Assembly: GCA_025517485.1 (NCBI GenBank)
Contig: JAOPKB010000003.1
Span: 62,001 to 126,000, forward strand
Length of the DNA stretch: 64,000 nt
Origin: Natronoglomus mannanivorans
GTDB taxonomy: Archaea; Halobacteriota; Halobacteria; Halobacteriales; Natrialbaceae
Direction: 5' to 3'
In this document: positions 1 to 8,953 of the stretch, piece by piece
Position numbering within the stretch: the stretch's first letter is position 1
Layout of the letters: every line of letters begins with the position of its first letter
Program-made: the position numbers and the translations under genes
Notes under the pieces: model-generated
What the model was told of the DNA's origin: nothing
Databases searched by the model: none
What the model saw: the letters and a program-made list of their open reading frames with translations, nothing else

Positions 1-90
1 GTGCGAACGGGCGCCGTGCGATCGGATCGACCGTGAGAACGAACGAGACGTCCGGCTCGAGTCCGAGGCGAGTGACGCGCCCGGGAGAGA

Positions 91-1086
91 CTACAACACG
101 GACAGATCCACCGTGAAGAACGAGTGGTGGGCGTCCTCGAGCGCCGGTTTCGGGTCCCCGGTCGCGTCGACCGCGGCGGTCGCGTCGGCGTCGACCTCTT
201 CGGCGACCGCGTCGACGGCGCCGCGCTGGCCGACGAGGTAGAGGCGATCGGCGTCGACGTCACGCCGGACGTCGGCGATCGCCTCCCGACAGCGCTCGAG
301 GTGGTCGTCGATCTGGCCGTCGCGAATCCGTTCGAACCGCGCCTGCGAGAACCCGCCTTTCGAGTGGCTGCCCTTGACGTCGCTCTCGAATCCGCGGTAG
401 TCCACGCGGTCTCGACCCTCGTAGACGCCGATCGCGAACAGATCCGCGCGAACGAGTGCGAGGGCGTAGGTCCCCGACGGCTGGAACCACTCCGCCTCGA
501 GGTCGAACCGGTCGCTCCACATTGGGTCGAGAGCGGGAACGAGCGGTCCCTCGAGGGCGACCGAGACGAGACTCGCGTCGTCGACGCAGACGAGACACGG
601 GGCGGCGTCGCCGGCGAGTGCGGCCCGGTCGCCGAGCGCGTCGGCGACGGGTTCGGGGACGCCGTGTGGCCCCTCTTTCTCTTCCTCGCTCTCTCTGTCT
701 CCGTTTCCGTTTCCGTTTCTGTTTCTCACCCTCTCGCCCCCTCCCGCACCGATGCCAACTGTTGCAGTCAACGCTCCTTCGGGTCCCGTCCGGAACGAGG
801 AGAGTCGATCGAGTACCGCCTCGAGTCGCTCGCCGCGAAGCCGTTCCTGCCGTCGGTACTCGAGGTCGAGACCGTCGTCGTCGTCGAGTCGCTCCAGTTC
901 GCCCTCGAGTTGGGCGATGCGGTCCTCGAGTCGGTTCTGTCGCTCTTCGGCCTCCTGACGGGCGGTGACGGCGTCAGAGCGACGCTCGGATTCGGCCTCG
1001 AACCGCTTTTGCAGTCGCTCGTTCTCGTCCTCGAGTTCGTCGATCCGCGCCTTCAGCGACGCGCGACCGAGCAACCGGTCGATCAT
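91..1086 (-). CDS. Vms1/Ankzf1-like peptidyl-tRNA hydrolase (VLRF1 domain)
   Basis: Probable archaeal release-factor-like hydrolase that frees stalled peptides from tRNA on ribosomes. Residues about 8-95 form a strongly charged heptad-like coiled coil. Residues 116-140 are a low-complexity Asn/Gly/Glu linker. The C-terminal half (about 160-331) resembles the eRF1-related VLRF1 fold, with a GGFSQARF segment at residues 244-251 corresponding to the catalytic glutamine loop of the Vms1 family. The 331-residue length and the coiled-coil plus VLRF1 order match haloarchaeal members. The DUF5802 gene lies just upstream on the same strand. The ribosome-rescue role is inferred from the family. Confidence 0.75.
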   Translation of the reverse strand: MIDRLLGRASLKARIDELEDENERLQKRFEAESERRSDAVTARQEAEERQNRLEDRIAQLEGELERLDDDDGLDLEYRRQERLRGERLEAVLDRLSSFRTGPEGALTATVGIGAGGGERVRNRNGNGNGDRESEEEKEGPHGVPEPVADALGDRAALAGDAAPCLVCVDDASLVSVALEGPLVPALDPMWSDRFDLEAEWFQPSGTYALALVRADLFAIGVYEGRDRVDYRGFESDVKGSHSKGGFSQARFERIRDGQIDDHLERCREAIADVRRDVDADRLYLVGQRGAVDAVAEEVDADATAAVDATGDPKPALEDAHHSFFTVDLSVL

Positions 1087-1133
1087 CGGGCGAACACGCG
1101 TAACGCGGTTACTTTTAGATTCCGGCGTGGCTG

Positions 1134-1493
1134 TCAGGTTCCGACGTCGGAGTGACCCCCACCCGAAAACGAGAGCAACTGCTGGGCTCGCTCCCGGCGA
1201 GCGAGGAACACCTCCCGGAGCGAGGGCGGGTTCCGAACTCGTGTGTCCTCGAGCAGTTCCTCGGGGACTGCGAGCGTGTTCGTCGGTACGTCCTCGCCGC
1301 CGTGGACGGGGAAGTGCTGGGACTCGAGTTTCATCACGAGCGGCGTGTCGAGTCGTTCGAGCCCCTCACCTGTCGCGTACAGTTCCTCGTTAACGCGTTC
1401 GTGTTGGTCGCTGTGCATGAGCGCCCGACTACCGTCGGTCGGCGTCACGTAGAGGCGTCCGAGATAGTAGCCACGAGAGAACACCTCGAACAT
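1134..1493 (-). CDS. DUF5802 family protein
   Basis: Small soluble haloarchaeal protein of unknown function, 119 residues. It opens with MFEVFSRGYYLGRLYV and contains HERVNEELYATGEG and PLVMKLESQHFPVHG, which I recognise as the conserved blocks of DUF5802. In-frame ATGs also occur at 1508 and 1523. I chose 1493 because the family begins at this methionine and because an A/T-rich box (about 1521-1530 read on the minus strand) sits roughly 30 bases before it. The gene precedes the Vms1-like gene by 47 bases in the same direction, so co-transcription is possible. Confidence 0.7.
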   Translation of the reverse strand: MFEVFSRGYYLGRLYVTPTDGSRALMHSDQHERVNEELYATGEGLERLDTPLVMKLESQHFPVHGGEDVPTNTLAVPEELLEDTRVRNPPSLREVFLARRERAQQLLSFSGGGHSDVGT

Positions 1494-1875
1494 GGTAACA
1501 GTAACCATGGGCCGGAATGACATAACTATTCTGCGAGCAGGCTTAAGTCCGACCGCTATCAGCGTGATTCACGTCACCTGTGTTGGCAGATCGATAACAG
1601 GTACAGTAACGAGTACTTGCGCCGAAACGGTTAGCGATCCAATTAGACGACAACGATGAAAGGCTTACGCAGTGATACGACGGTCCGAAACGTTCGGGTA
1701 AACAGTGCGGGATTTCGAGTGGATCCGTCGAGACCCGTCACGAGTCTCGGGGCCACGACGTGCCTACGGGCGGCGGTTTGAACGCTAAAAACGAACGTGA
1801 ATTCTCAGATCCCCCGATTGAACGATTCGAACGAAGGTCTTCCTTTTTAAGATGTTAGCGGCTACAGAGTGAGTA
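1494..1875. promoter_or_regulatory. Divergent intergenic region with promoters on both sides
   Basis: This 380-base gap separates divergent genes. On the plus strand a TATA-like T-run (tttttaa, about 1844-1850) lies 26-30 bases before the ATG at 1876, consistent with a leaderless transcript. On the minus strand A/T-rich boxes near 1521-1530 and 1542-1547 could serve the DUF5802 gene. I see no convincing coding sequence or RNA gene in the rest. Confidence 0.5.
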
Positions 1876-2769
1876 ATGACTGCGACCCGTGCGTCGATCA
1901 TCGTCGTGTTGCTGATCGTGGGTGGCCTCGCCATCGCACCTGTCGCCAGCACGGCGTTCGTTGGCGACCTCATCGACACCACCGACGGAGCGATCGAGTC
2001 CGAGGAACCGTCGGCCAACGAGACGACGGGGACGGACGTCTCGACGTTCATGCAAGCGAGCGCAGCCGACGCGGACGAGACGGTCGACACAGCGATGTTC
2101 GTCGCCGCCTACGAGCGCGGAGACAACGAGACACGAGCGGAGATCGTTAACGAGCGAACGACGCAACTCGAGGCGAAACTCGAGCGCCTCGAAGCCGAGC
2201 GTGAGGAACTCGAGGAACGAGAGAACGAACTGAATCCGGCGGCACGGAACGCCAAGATGGCCAGTCTGGCAGTCCGAATCAGTTCGCTCGAGCGTGCGAT
2301 CAACGATACCGAACCCCGTGCAGCCGCGGTCGGCGTGGATACGACCACACTCGAGGAACTTCGGGCCAACGCGCAGAACCTCTCCGGGCCGGAAGTCGCA
2401 GCGGTCGCACGGAACGTCTCGGGTATCGAACCGCCGCGAGGGCCACCCGAAGGTGTTCCCGGAGCCGGTGTCGGATCCGAGCATGGCGCCGGCGCGACCG
2501 ACGGAAACGAGTCGGTGAACCCCGGTAATTCGGGAAACGCGACTGATCGCGGGCCCGGGAACGAAACGAATCAGAACCCGGATCGAGGACAGGGCCAGGG
2601 ACAGGAACAGAAGCCAGAGAAAGGCGAGAACACGCAGAGCCCTGGACAGGGACCTGAAAAAGACACGAACGACGAAACTCAAAACGAGAGCAACCCCGGC
2701 AGCGGATCACCATCGAACGAGTCGAACGACGACGCCGAATCGGACACTGGGACGGACACCGACACATAA
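1876..2769 (+). CDS. Secreted low-complexity coiled-coil protein
   Basis: Unrecognised exported protein of 297 residues. Residues 1-27 form a Sec-type signal peptide (TRASIIVVLLIVGGLAIAPV, then small residues). The middle (about 85-120) is a Glu/Arg/Leu-rich coiled coil. From about residue 195 the chain becomes an Asn/Gly/Pro/Gln/Glu low-complexity tail to the end, without a membrane anchor. Such tails are common in haloarchaeal cell-surface or secreted proteins. The downstream HTH gene is co-directional, 123 bases away. Function cannot be assigned from sequence; a surface or envelope role is an inference. Confidence 0.6.
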   Translation: MTATRASIIVVLLIVGGLAIAPVASTAFVGDLIDTTDGAIESEEPSANETTGTDVSTFMQASAADADETVDTAMFVAAYERGDNETRAEIVNERTTQLEAKLERLEAEREELEERENELNPAARNAKMASLAVRISSLERAINDTEPRAAAVGVDTTTLEELRANAQNLSGPEVAAVARNVSGIEPPRGPPEGVPGAGVGSEHGAGATDGNESVNPGNSGNATDRGPGNETNQNPDRGQGQGQEQKPEKGENTQSPGQGPEKDTNDETQNESNPGSGSPSNESNDDAESDTGTDTDT

Positions 2770-2892
2770 CCTCCTCGGTTCGGCCAGAGAGACCAGTGCA
2801 ACAGTGGCCGACCACCAGTGTAATATTCGAGGGCAAACGACCGGTGTGCGAAGCAGACACCCTTTTCAGCGTTCACCCCCTAGCCTCGACTG

Positions 2893-3552
2893 ATGGACTC
2901 CGCCGCGTTGTTGGATCTTCTGGGCAACGAAAACCGGAGGCGAATCCTCCGACTCCTGTCTCGGAAACCCTGTTACGTCACCGAGATTTCCGACTACCTC
3001 GGTGTGAGTCCCAAAGCGGTTATCGAACACCTCCGCAAACTCGAGGAGGCCGGCCTCGTCGAGAGTCGAACGGACGATCAACGGCGCAAGTACTTCCACA
3101 TCGCTCGAAACGTCCGACTCGAGGTCAACGTCTCGCCGTACGGCTTCGGCGCGAAGAGCGCCTATCCAACCAACAGCAGTTTCGATATTACGACTTGCCG
3201 GCATCTCTCGTTGAACGTCACCTACGACGAGACGTGCGAACTTGACGAACTTCTCTCGACGCTCGACAATTTGGAACAACTCGAGAACGAACTCTCGCTG
3301 GCTCAGCGATGGGTACAGGGCCGACTCTGTAACGTCCTCGACCAGATCTCGGAGACCGTCGGTACTGGACCGGAGAGTCGGATCTACGCCGATATACTCG
3401 CGAGCATCCGCAAAGAGCCGAAAGGCGTCGGAACGCTCAGCCGCGACGTCGACGCACCGCGGGACGTCATCGCCAACCTGCTCGAGGAGATGGCAGACGA
3501 CGGGATCGTTCACCGGACCGAACGCGGGTGGGAGCTGGCGAGTAGCGAGTAA
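2893..3552 (+). CDS. ArsR-type winged-helix transcriptional regulator
   Basis: DNA-binding regulator, 219 residues. The N-terminal about 75 residues are a classical ArsR winged helix (LLGNENRRRILRLLSRKP, then VSPKAVIEHLRKLEEAGLV as recognition helix and wing). A middle segment (about 85-150) probably forms a ligand or dimer domain. The C-terminal part (about 150-215, SIRKEPKGVGTLSRDV and ANLLEEMADDGIVHRT) looks like a second winged helix, so the protein may carry two HTH modules. An acccttttcag box at about 2859-2868 lies near 28 bases before the ATG. Target genes are unknown. Confidence 0.8.
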   Translation: MDSAALLDLLGNENRRRILRLLSRKPCYVTEISDYLGVSPKAVIEHLRKLEEAGLVESRTDDQRRKYFHIARNVRLEVNVSPYGFGAKSAYPTNSSFDITTCRHLSLNVTYDETCELDELLSTLDNLEQLENELSLAQRWVQGRLCNVLDQISETVGTGPESRIYADILASIRKEPKGVGTLSRDVDAPRDVIANLLEEMADDGIVHRTERGWELASSE

Positions 3553-3620
3553 CGGCGGATCACGAATAGCGAACAACGAACAGAGAATCGCGAGTGTGTC
3601 GGTAGTCTGGCACCGGCTTC

Positions 3621-4478
3621 TCAAACGAGTCGCTCGAGTCTCACCTCGAGGTCCAGTTCCGAACTCAGCTCCGGATCGACTGCGACTTCGGGCGTGAATC
3701 CAGCAATCGAATCCAGAAAGGCGATCCGGTAGCTCGCCGGTCCGTCGTAGTCGAACTCCTCGGCTGCCCGTTCGCCGGCGAGTCCGTAGGCGAGCGTGGC
3801 GTGGAGGGCAGCCGTCACGTCGTCTGCGAGAGCGCCACAGAACACCGCGACGGTCGCTCCGAGCAGACAGCCGGTGCCGACGACCTCGCCCATCAGTTCG
3901 TGTCCAGCGCGCACTCGGTAGGCCGACTCGGAGTCCGCGACGACGTCGTCGACGCCGCTGGCGACGACGACCGCACCGGTCGCGTCCGCGAGAGCGCAAG
4001 CCGTCTCGCCGATCTCGTCGTACTCGCCGACGGACTCGACGCCTTTGACCTCCGCCTCGGCGCCCGCGAGGTGACTGATCTCGCCGTAGTTGCCCTTGAT
4101 CGCCGCGAACTCGAGTTCCGAGAGGAGCCGCTCGGCGACCGCCTGCCGGGTCGGCGTCGATCCGACGCCGACGGGATCGAGCACGACCGGAACTCCGCGT
4201 TCGTTGGCTCGGCGACCGGCCTCGCACATCGCCTCGACTTTCGTCTCCGGGACCTGTCCGGGGTTGAGCAGTATCGCACCGGCGAGCTCAGCCATTTCGC
4301 CCGCGTCACCGGGGGTATCCGCCATGACGGGCAGCGCACCCCAGTGGAGCGTGCAGTTGGCCACGTCGTTGATCGTGACGGTGTTGGTCAGTGCCTGAAC
4401 CAGTGGTTCCGTCGAGCGGATCGTCCGGACGGATTCTGCCAGAGTCTCGCCGGTGAGATCCTCGAGCGGATCGGTCAT
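3621..4478 (-). CDS. thiM: Hydroxyethylthiazole kinase
   Basis: Phosphorylates 4-methyl-5-(2-hydroxyethyl)thiazole with ATP in thiamine salvage; cytoplasmic. The 285-residue protein shows the family blocks PLVQALTNTVTINDVAN near the start, LNPGQVPETKVEAM, PVVLDPVGVG at about residue 100, and the C-terminal nucleotide-binding segment with GTGCLLGATVAVFCGA. Its start overlaps the end of thiE (ATGA-type overlap at 4475-4478), so the two enzymes that make and condense the thiazole phosphate are translationally coupled. Confidence 0.95.
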   Translation of the reverse strand: MTDPLEDLTGETLAESVRTIRSTEPLVQALTNTVTINDVANCTLHWGALPVMADTPGDAGEMAELAGAILLNPGQVPETKVEAMCEAGRRANERGVPVVLDPVGVGSTPTRQAVAERLLSELEFAAIKGNYGEISHLAGAEAEVKGVESVGEYDEIGETACALADATGAVVVASGVDDVVADSESAYRVRAGHELMGEVVGTGCLLGATVAVFCGALADDVTAALHATLAYGLAGERAAEEFDYDGPASYRIAFLDSIAGFTPEVAVDPELSSELDLEVRLERLV

Positions 4479-5176
4479 CGGTCGATCACCGCCTCGGTAT
4501 CGCCGTCTTCGGTTTCGTTCGCCGCCTCGCGACCGTCTTCATCACCGCCAGCGACGGCGTCTACCAGCCGTTCGGTCGCCGCCGCCGGCTTTTCGGCCGC
4601 GGTGATCTCGCTGATCACGGCTACTCCATCGGCTCCCGCGTCCGCGACAGCGCCAGCGTTCGCGGCGGCGATTCCCCCGATTCCGACGATTGGAATCGAC
4701 ACCGCGTCCGCGATCGCCGCGATCCGATCGAGGCCGATTCCGTCCTTGTCGCTCTCGACGTCCTTCGAAGAGGTGCCGTAGACGGCGCCGATGCCGAGGT
4801 AGTCCGCACCGTCGGCTTCGGCCTGCGTCGCCTCCGCGACCGTCGAGGTCGAACAGCCGACGACGGCGTCCGGACCGAGCTGGTCGCGCGCGGCAGCCAC
4901 CGGAAGATCGCGCTGTCCGAGGTGGACACCGTCGGCGTCGATCGCTCGAGCGATGTCGATCCGGTCGTTGACGATCAGATCGACATCCGCCTGCGCGGTC
5001 AGTTCGCGGAGTTCGAGGCCGAGATCGTACCGCGAGCGGGCGTCGGTGTCTTTCTCTCGAAGCTGGACGACGTCGATGCCGCCGTCGATCGCCTCGCGGA
5101 CGATCTCGGCAGTCGGCCGGCCCGCAGAGAGCGAGGCCTGCGTGACGAGGTACGTCCGCCAGTGTGCTGGATTCAT
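4475..5176 (-). CDS. thiE: Thiamine-phosphate synthase
   Basis: Condenses HMP pyrophosphate with thiazole phosphate to give thiamine monophosphate. TIM-barrel signatures visible are VQLREKDTDAR, DLIVNDRIDIARAIDADGVHLGQRDLP, VGCSTSTVAEA, DYLGIGAVYGTSSK and PIVGIGGIAAANA. The last 25 or so residues are an acidic, family-atypical tail. I start at 5176 (MNPAHWRTYLVTQ) because the fold begins at YLVTQ; an ATG at 5188 is also in frame. Only 40 bases separate it from the neighbouring gene, leaving no room for a TPP riboswitch. It leads the thiE-thiM pair. Confidence 0.95.
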   Translation of the reverse strand: MNPAHWRTYLVTQASLSAGRPTAEIVREAIDGGIDVVQLREKDTDARSRYDLGLELRELTAQADVDLIVNDRIDIARAIDADGVHLGQRDLPVAAARDQLGPDAVVGCSTSTVAEATQAEADGADYLGIGAVYGTSSKDVESDKDGIGLDRIAAIADAVSIPIVGIGGIAAANAGAVADAGADGVAVISEITAAEKPAAATERLVDAVAGGDEDGREAANETEDGDTEAVIDR

Positions 5177-5218
5177 GGAACATACCACCGGGTGATCGCA
5201 CTAAGCCGCTTCGATCGA

Positions 5219-5959
5219 TCAGTCGACGTCTCGAGAGAGCCCACTTCGCAGATCACGCCCGAAGTAGTAGCCGACCAGACAGGCCAGCAGTCCGGCCGTG
5301 ATTCCGACCGCGGTCGACCCCTGTAGAGAGCTTGCAAACGTCAGAACCGCGTGATCGGCCAGCGCGGAGACGGCGCCGACGGAGATTCCGGCGGCCGTCA
5401 TTTCGTTGTATCGGCGCCTCGAGGTCACGAGACCGATCAGGAACGTGATCGCGAGCATGCCGAGCAACTGCCCGGCGATCGGAACGGCCACGCCGCCGAC
5501 GAAGAGTGCGGCCCCGATCGTAAGCACGAACGCGAGAAACGCCTTCGGGGAGAAGTAATACGAGAGCGAGAACCGGGAGAGAAACGAGCCCGTCCGCGAG
5601 CGCGAACGCGATTTCGACTCCGCCTCCGACCCCGGTCGGGAACGCGACAGCACCGACGGGAGCCACGACCGACCGCTCAAGTCGGAATCGTCGGCTCGGC
5701 CGGTCGTCTCGGTACCGGTTTCGAGATCGGAATCGGAATCGGAACCGAAACTGAAACCGAGATCCGAGATCCCTGACTCGGCGGGATCTTCCGACTCCTC
5801 CGCTGTCCCCGTCTCATCTGCAGTCTCTGACCCGGAACTGCCACGTCCGCCGAGGAGGCGCTCTGTCTCCTCGAGGAGTTCGTCGGTCGAGCGCGACTCC
5901 GAGCCCGAATCGGCCGCTGGCTCGCGGCTCGTGGTCACCTCGTCGGAGCGGTCACTCAT
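5219..5959 (-). CDS. Membrane protein with long disordered N-terminus
   Basis: Unrecognised 246-residue protein. The first about 130 residues are Ser/Glu/Asp/Thr-rich and disordered, including a repeat-like stretch of alternating Ser-Asp and Glu-Thr encoded by a hexamer-type simple repeat (about 5724-5763). The C-terminal about 105 residues hold four hydrophobic helices (AFLAFVLTIGAALFVGGVAV, AGQLLGMLAITFLIGLV, AGISVGAVSALADHAVL, GITAGLLACLVGYYFG). This layout suggests an integral membrane protein with a charged cytoplasmic arm. I chose MSDRSDEV at 5959; an ATG at 5986 is possible. Confidence 0.6.
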   Translation of the reverse strand: MSDRSDEVTTSREPAADSGSESRSTDELLEETERLLGGRGSSGSETADETGTAEESEDPAESGISDLGFSFGSDSDSDLETGTETTGRADDSDLSGRSWLPSVLSRSRPGSEAESKSRSRSRTGSFLSRFSLSYYFSPKAFLAFVLTIGAALFVGGVAVPIAGQLLGMLAITFLIGLVTSRRRYNEMTAAGISVGAVSALADHAVLTFASSLQGSTAVGITAGLLACLVGYYFGRDLRSGLSRDVD

Positions 5960-6083
5960 ACTCGACGTGAGAACGTCGGGGATCATGTGCCTTTCCCCGT
6001 CAGACTGCTGTCACGATCTTCCGCGGTATCGGGCGGTCGAGACGGCCGGTGGCTATACGAACTTCGCCGCGACACTGGACGCC

Positions 6084-6296
6084 ATGAGTTGGCTCGCGGC
6101 ACTGACGTTCGCGGTGGTCTCGCTCTCCGTCGCTGCGTTCGTCTCGACACTGGTTGTGAGCCTCGAGCCCCAGCCGGAGTACCCGACGATCATGACGGAC
6201 ACGATCAGGGTCATCGGCGGGCTGATCGCCGTCAGCGCCGGCGCCTTCGGGGCGATACTGCTCGGCTACGCGGTGGTTTCGTACCTCGGATGGTGA
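6084..6296 (+). CDS. Small two-helix membrane protein
   Basis: A 70-residue hydrophobic protein with two predicted transmembrane helices (ALTFAVVSLSVAAFVSTLVV and VIGGLIAVSAGAFGAILLGY) joined by a short polar loop, EPQPEYPTIMTDTI. It sits 92 bases upstream of gatD in the same direction and is divergent from the membrane protein at 5219-5959. I do not recognise the family. Start chosen at the methionine directly before the first helix. Confidence 0.55.
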   Translation: MSWLAALTFAVVSLSVAAFVSTLVVSLEPQPEYPTIMTDTIRVIGGLIAVSAGAFGAILLGYAVVSYLGW

Positions 6297-6388
6297 CGGC
6301 TCGCTCGAGGGGCGAGTACCGACCGAGGCCCCCGACCGACGGCGAAAGCGTGCCTTCAAGTCCGCCCACGCGCAACCGTGGACCAACC

Positions 6389-7648
6389 ATGAACCCAGGC
6401 GACCGTGTCCGTGTCGAGCGCGCGGACCGCACGTACGAAGGCGTGTTGCTCCCCTCGAGTACCGAGGCCCACCTCGTCGTCAAACTCGAGGGCGGCTACA
6501 ACGTCGGTGTCGACCGCGACGACGCAGCCGTCGACGTCCTCGAGGAGGGCGTCCACGAGATCGAGAGCGCACAGGACGCCGAAGAGAGCGGGTCCGATTC
6601 TGACTCCGAAGTCGAGTTCGACGACGATCTGCCGACGATCTCGCTGATCTCGACGGGTGGGACGATCGCCTCGACGGTCGACTATCGCACGGGAGCGGTG
6701 ACAGCACAGTTCGACGCCGAGGACGTCCTCCGGGCCGTCCCGGACCTCGCCGGCCGGGCCAACTACCGCGGCCGGGTCGTCACCAACATCCTCTCGGAGA
6801 ACATGACCCCCGAGGTCTGGCAGGACCTCGCACAGGCAGTGTACGAAGAGATCGAGGCTGGCGCCGACGGCGTCGTCGTCATGCACGGCACCGACACGAT
6901 GCAGTACTCGGCGAGCGCGCTTTCCTTCATGCTCGAGACGCCCGTCCCGGTCGTCTTCACCGGCAGTCAACGCTCGGCCGACCGGCCCTCTTCGGACAAC
7001 GTGATGAACGCCGTGAGCGCCGTGGAAGCCGCCAAGAGCGACTGCGCGGAGGTGCTCGTCTGCATGCACGCCTCCGAATCTGACGACGATTGCGCGCTCC
7101 ACCGCGGGACTCGTGTGCGCAAGAATCATACTTCTCGTCGAGACGCCTTCGAAACCGTCGGCGCCGAACCGCTCGGAACGGTCGAGTACGACAGTCTCGA
7201 CGTCACCTTCCACCGAGAACATCGTGAGCGCGGCGAGACCGACCTCGCGATCGACCCGGCTCTCGAGAGCGACGTCGAACTGGTGAAGTTCACGCCCGGC
7301 ATGGACCCCGCCTTCCTCGACGTCGCCGAGGGAAGTGCGGGCCTGATCCTCGAGGGAACCGGGCTCGGTCACGTCCACACCGACCTGATCCCCAAGATCG
7401 AAGAACTCGTCGCGGACGGAACGACGGTCGTCATGACCAGCCAGTGTCTCGAGGGCCGGGTCTGTGATCGGGTTTACGACACCGGTCGCGACCTGCTCGA
7501 GGCCGGCGTGATCGAGGGCGAGGATACGCTGCCGGGAACGGCGAAGGTGAAGTTGATGTGGGCGCTGGCGAACGCCGACGCGGTCGAGGAGACGATGCAG
7601 ACCTCGATCGCCGGCGAAATTCAGCGACGTTCGACGCCATGGACCTAG
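6389..7648 (+). CDS. gatD: Glu-tRNA(Gln) amidotransferase subunit D
   Basis: Asparaginase-like subunit of the archaeal GatDE complex, which releases ammonia from glutamine so that GatE can convert Glu-tRNA(Gln) to Gln-tRNA(Gln). The 419-residue length is typical. It begins with the SH3-like domain (PGDRVRVERADRTYEGVLLP) and then a type I asparaginase domain with catalytic motifs ISTGGTIAS, VVMHGTDTMQYSA and FTGSQR. The ATG at 6389 gives the family start. gatE is not in the window. The last 10 bases overlap the start of the GNAT gene, suggesting coupling. Confidence 0.95.
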   Translation: MNPGDRVRVERADRTYEGVLLPSSTEAHLVVKLEGGYNVGVDRDDAAVDVLEEGVHEIESAQDAEESGSDSDSEVEFDDDLPTISLISTGGTIASTVDYRTGAVTAQFDAEDVLRAVPDLAGRANYRGRVVTNILSENMTPEVWQDLAQAVYEEIEAGADGVVVMHGTDTMQYSASALSFMLETPVPVVFTGSQRSADRPSSDNVMNAVSAVEAAKSDCAEVLVCMHASESDDDCALHRGTRVRKNHTSRRDAFETVGAEPLGTVEYDSLDVTFHREHRERGETDLAIDPALESDVELVKFTPGMDPAFLDVAEGSAGLILEGTGLGHVHTDLIPKIEELVADGTTVVMTSQCLEGRVCDRVYDTGRDLLEAGVIEGEDTLPGTAKVKLMWALANADAVEETMQTSIAGEIQRRSTPWT

Positions 7649-8640
7649 AGCCCGAGACCGAACTCGAGATCGAGATCCGCCGGGCGACCCCGGACGACTA
7701 CGAGGCCGTCGTCGAGATGACGAGCGACATCTGGGCCGATCGCGGCGGCGACTACCTGCCGGAGATCTACCACGACTGGCTCGAGGACGAGGGTGCCGAA
7801 GACAAGAAGACGTTCGTCGCGGAAGTGAGCGAACGGGACGATGAGGTAGAAAACAACGACGCCGACGGCGATGGCGAAGGCGAAGGCGAAGACACCGCCA
7901 ACGGCGACCTCGCCGGCATCGTTCAAGGAGTGATGCTCTCGCCCGAGGAGGCGTGGTTCCAGAGCATGCGCGTCGATTCCGACTACCGTCGAATGGGCGT
8001 CAGTCAGCGACTCAACGAGGCCTGCTTCGAGTGGGCCAGCGGGCAGGGTGCAACGGTCGGCCGGGTGATGATCTTCTCCTGGAACGCCCCCTCGCTCGGC
8101 GCCGCCCGAACCGGCGGCTTCGATCCGGTAACCGAGTTCCGCTGGGCCCACCCCGACCCCGATCCGAACGCGAGCAGTCCCGACGGGTACACGACCACCG
8201 ACGACGACGCCGCCGCGTGGCGCTACTGGACCGACAGCTCGACCCGCGAACACCTCGGCGGCCTCGCACTCGCACCCGAAGAGAGCTGGGCGCTCCGGGA
8301 ACTGACTCGCGAGGACCTCGAGGAGCAACCGGTCTTCGCCACCGTCGGCGAGGGCGGCGTCTGCGCGATGGCCTATCGAAATCGAACCTACGAGCGGACG
8401 ACTGACGACGGCGAGGTCCGACGGTGGGCCGAGTACGGCGTCGGCGCCTGGGACGACGTCGGCGCCGCTCGATCGCTGTTCGCGGCGATCGCCCGCGACG
8501 CCGCCGACCTCGAGGCAGACGAGACGCGCGTCTGCATTCCCGAGACCGCAACGGCCGTCAGCGACGCCGCCTACACTGCCGGTGGAATCTCCGAAGAGCC
8601 GGACTTCGTCCTCGAGATCGATCTGACTAGCCGCCGCTGA
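7639..8640 (+). CDS. GNAT family N-acetyltransferase, two-domain
   Basis: Acyl-CoA-dependent acetyltransferase of unknown acceptor, 333 residues. The N-terminal GNAT domain contains the acetyl-CoA pyrophosphate loop in MRVDSDYRRMGVSQRL, with ATVGRVMIFSWNAPSLG following. A shorter second GNAT-like half follows (about 200-333). An acidic Asp/Gly/Glu insert around residues 73-93 is encoded by a (ggcgaa)-type hexamer repeat and interrupts the first domain. The start overlaps the gatD end by 10 bases, so it is probably read with gatD. The 3' end overlaps the convergent SAMP1-like gene by 14 bases. Confidence 0.85.
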   Translation: MDLEPETELEIEIRRATPDDYEAVVEMTSDIWADRGGDYLPEIYHDWLEDEGAEDKKTFVAEVSERDDEVENNDADGDGEGEGEDTANGDLAGIVQGVMLSPEEAWFQSMRVDSDYRRMGVSQRLNEACFEWASGQGATVGRVMIFSWNAPSLGAARTGGFDPVTEFRWAHPDPDPNASSPDGYTTTDDDAAAWRYWTDSSTREHLGGLALAPEESWALRELTREDLEEQPVFATVGEGGVCAMAYRNRTYERTTDDGEVRRWAEYGVGAWDDVGAARSLFAAIARDAADLEADETRVCIPETATAVSDAAYTAGGISEEPDFVLEIDLTSRR

Positions 8641-8905
8641 CCGGCGGGAACAGCGCCAGTTCGTCGCCATCCTCGAGTCCCGTCTCGAGGCCCGCACTCT
8701 GCTCGACGTCGGTCCCGTTTCGGAGGACGTTGATCTGCGAGCGAAGCGTGCCGTCTTCCTCGAGGACGCGATCTGCGAGCGCCGGTCGATCCGCGAGCAG
8801 TGTCTCGAGTGCGTCCCCGACGGTCTCGCCGGGGTCGTCGAGGGTGACGTGGCGGTCGCCAGCGTGTTCGGCGAGGTCGGCGAAGAGCTTCCAGTCGACG
8901 GTCAT
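8627..8905 (-). CDS. Ubiquitin-like small archaeal modifier protein (SAMP1/MoaD type)
   Basis: Beta-grasp protein of 92 residues ending in Gly-Gly (FPPVSGG), the motif adenylated by E1-like UbaA for protein conjugation or for sulphur transfer to molybdopterin. MoaD/ThiS-family features are VDWKLFADLAEHAG at the start, GDALETLLADRP in the helix, INVLRNG, and DGDELALFPPVSGG at the end. The ATG at 8905 is favoured over 8932 because the first beta strand begins there. Monocistronic and convergent with the GNAT gene, sharing 14 bases. SAMP1 versus a plain MoaD role cannot be separated by sequence alone. Confidence 0.85.
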   Translation of the reverse strand: MTVDWKLFADLAEHAGDRHVTLDDPGETVGDALETLLADRPALADRVLEEDGTLRSQINVLRNGTDVEQSAGLETGLEDGDELALFPPVSGG

Positions 8906-8953
8906 GATCGGCGATTTCCGTGCCGAAACCAAGTAGCTACCGCTCGAGAGTGC

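Noticed and set aside
1..90. End of a plus-strand gene at the left edge
   Set aside because: A frame closes at position 36 but there is too little sequence to identify anything.
124..1155. Long open frame antisense to the Vms1-like gene
   Set aside because: Shadow of the minus-strand gene in GC-rich DNA; the product lacks any family motif while the minus strand has a clear VLRF1 domain.
5177..5218. Thiamine riboswitch before thiE
   Set aside because: Only about 40 bases are available and no conserved TPP aptamer elements are visible.
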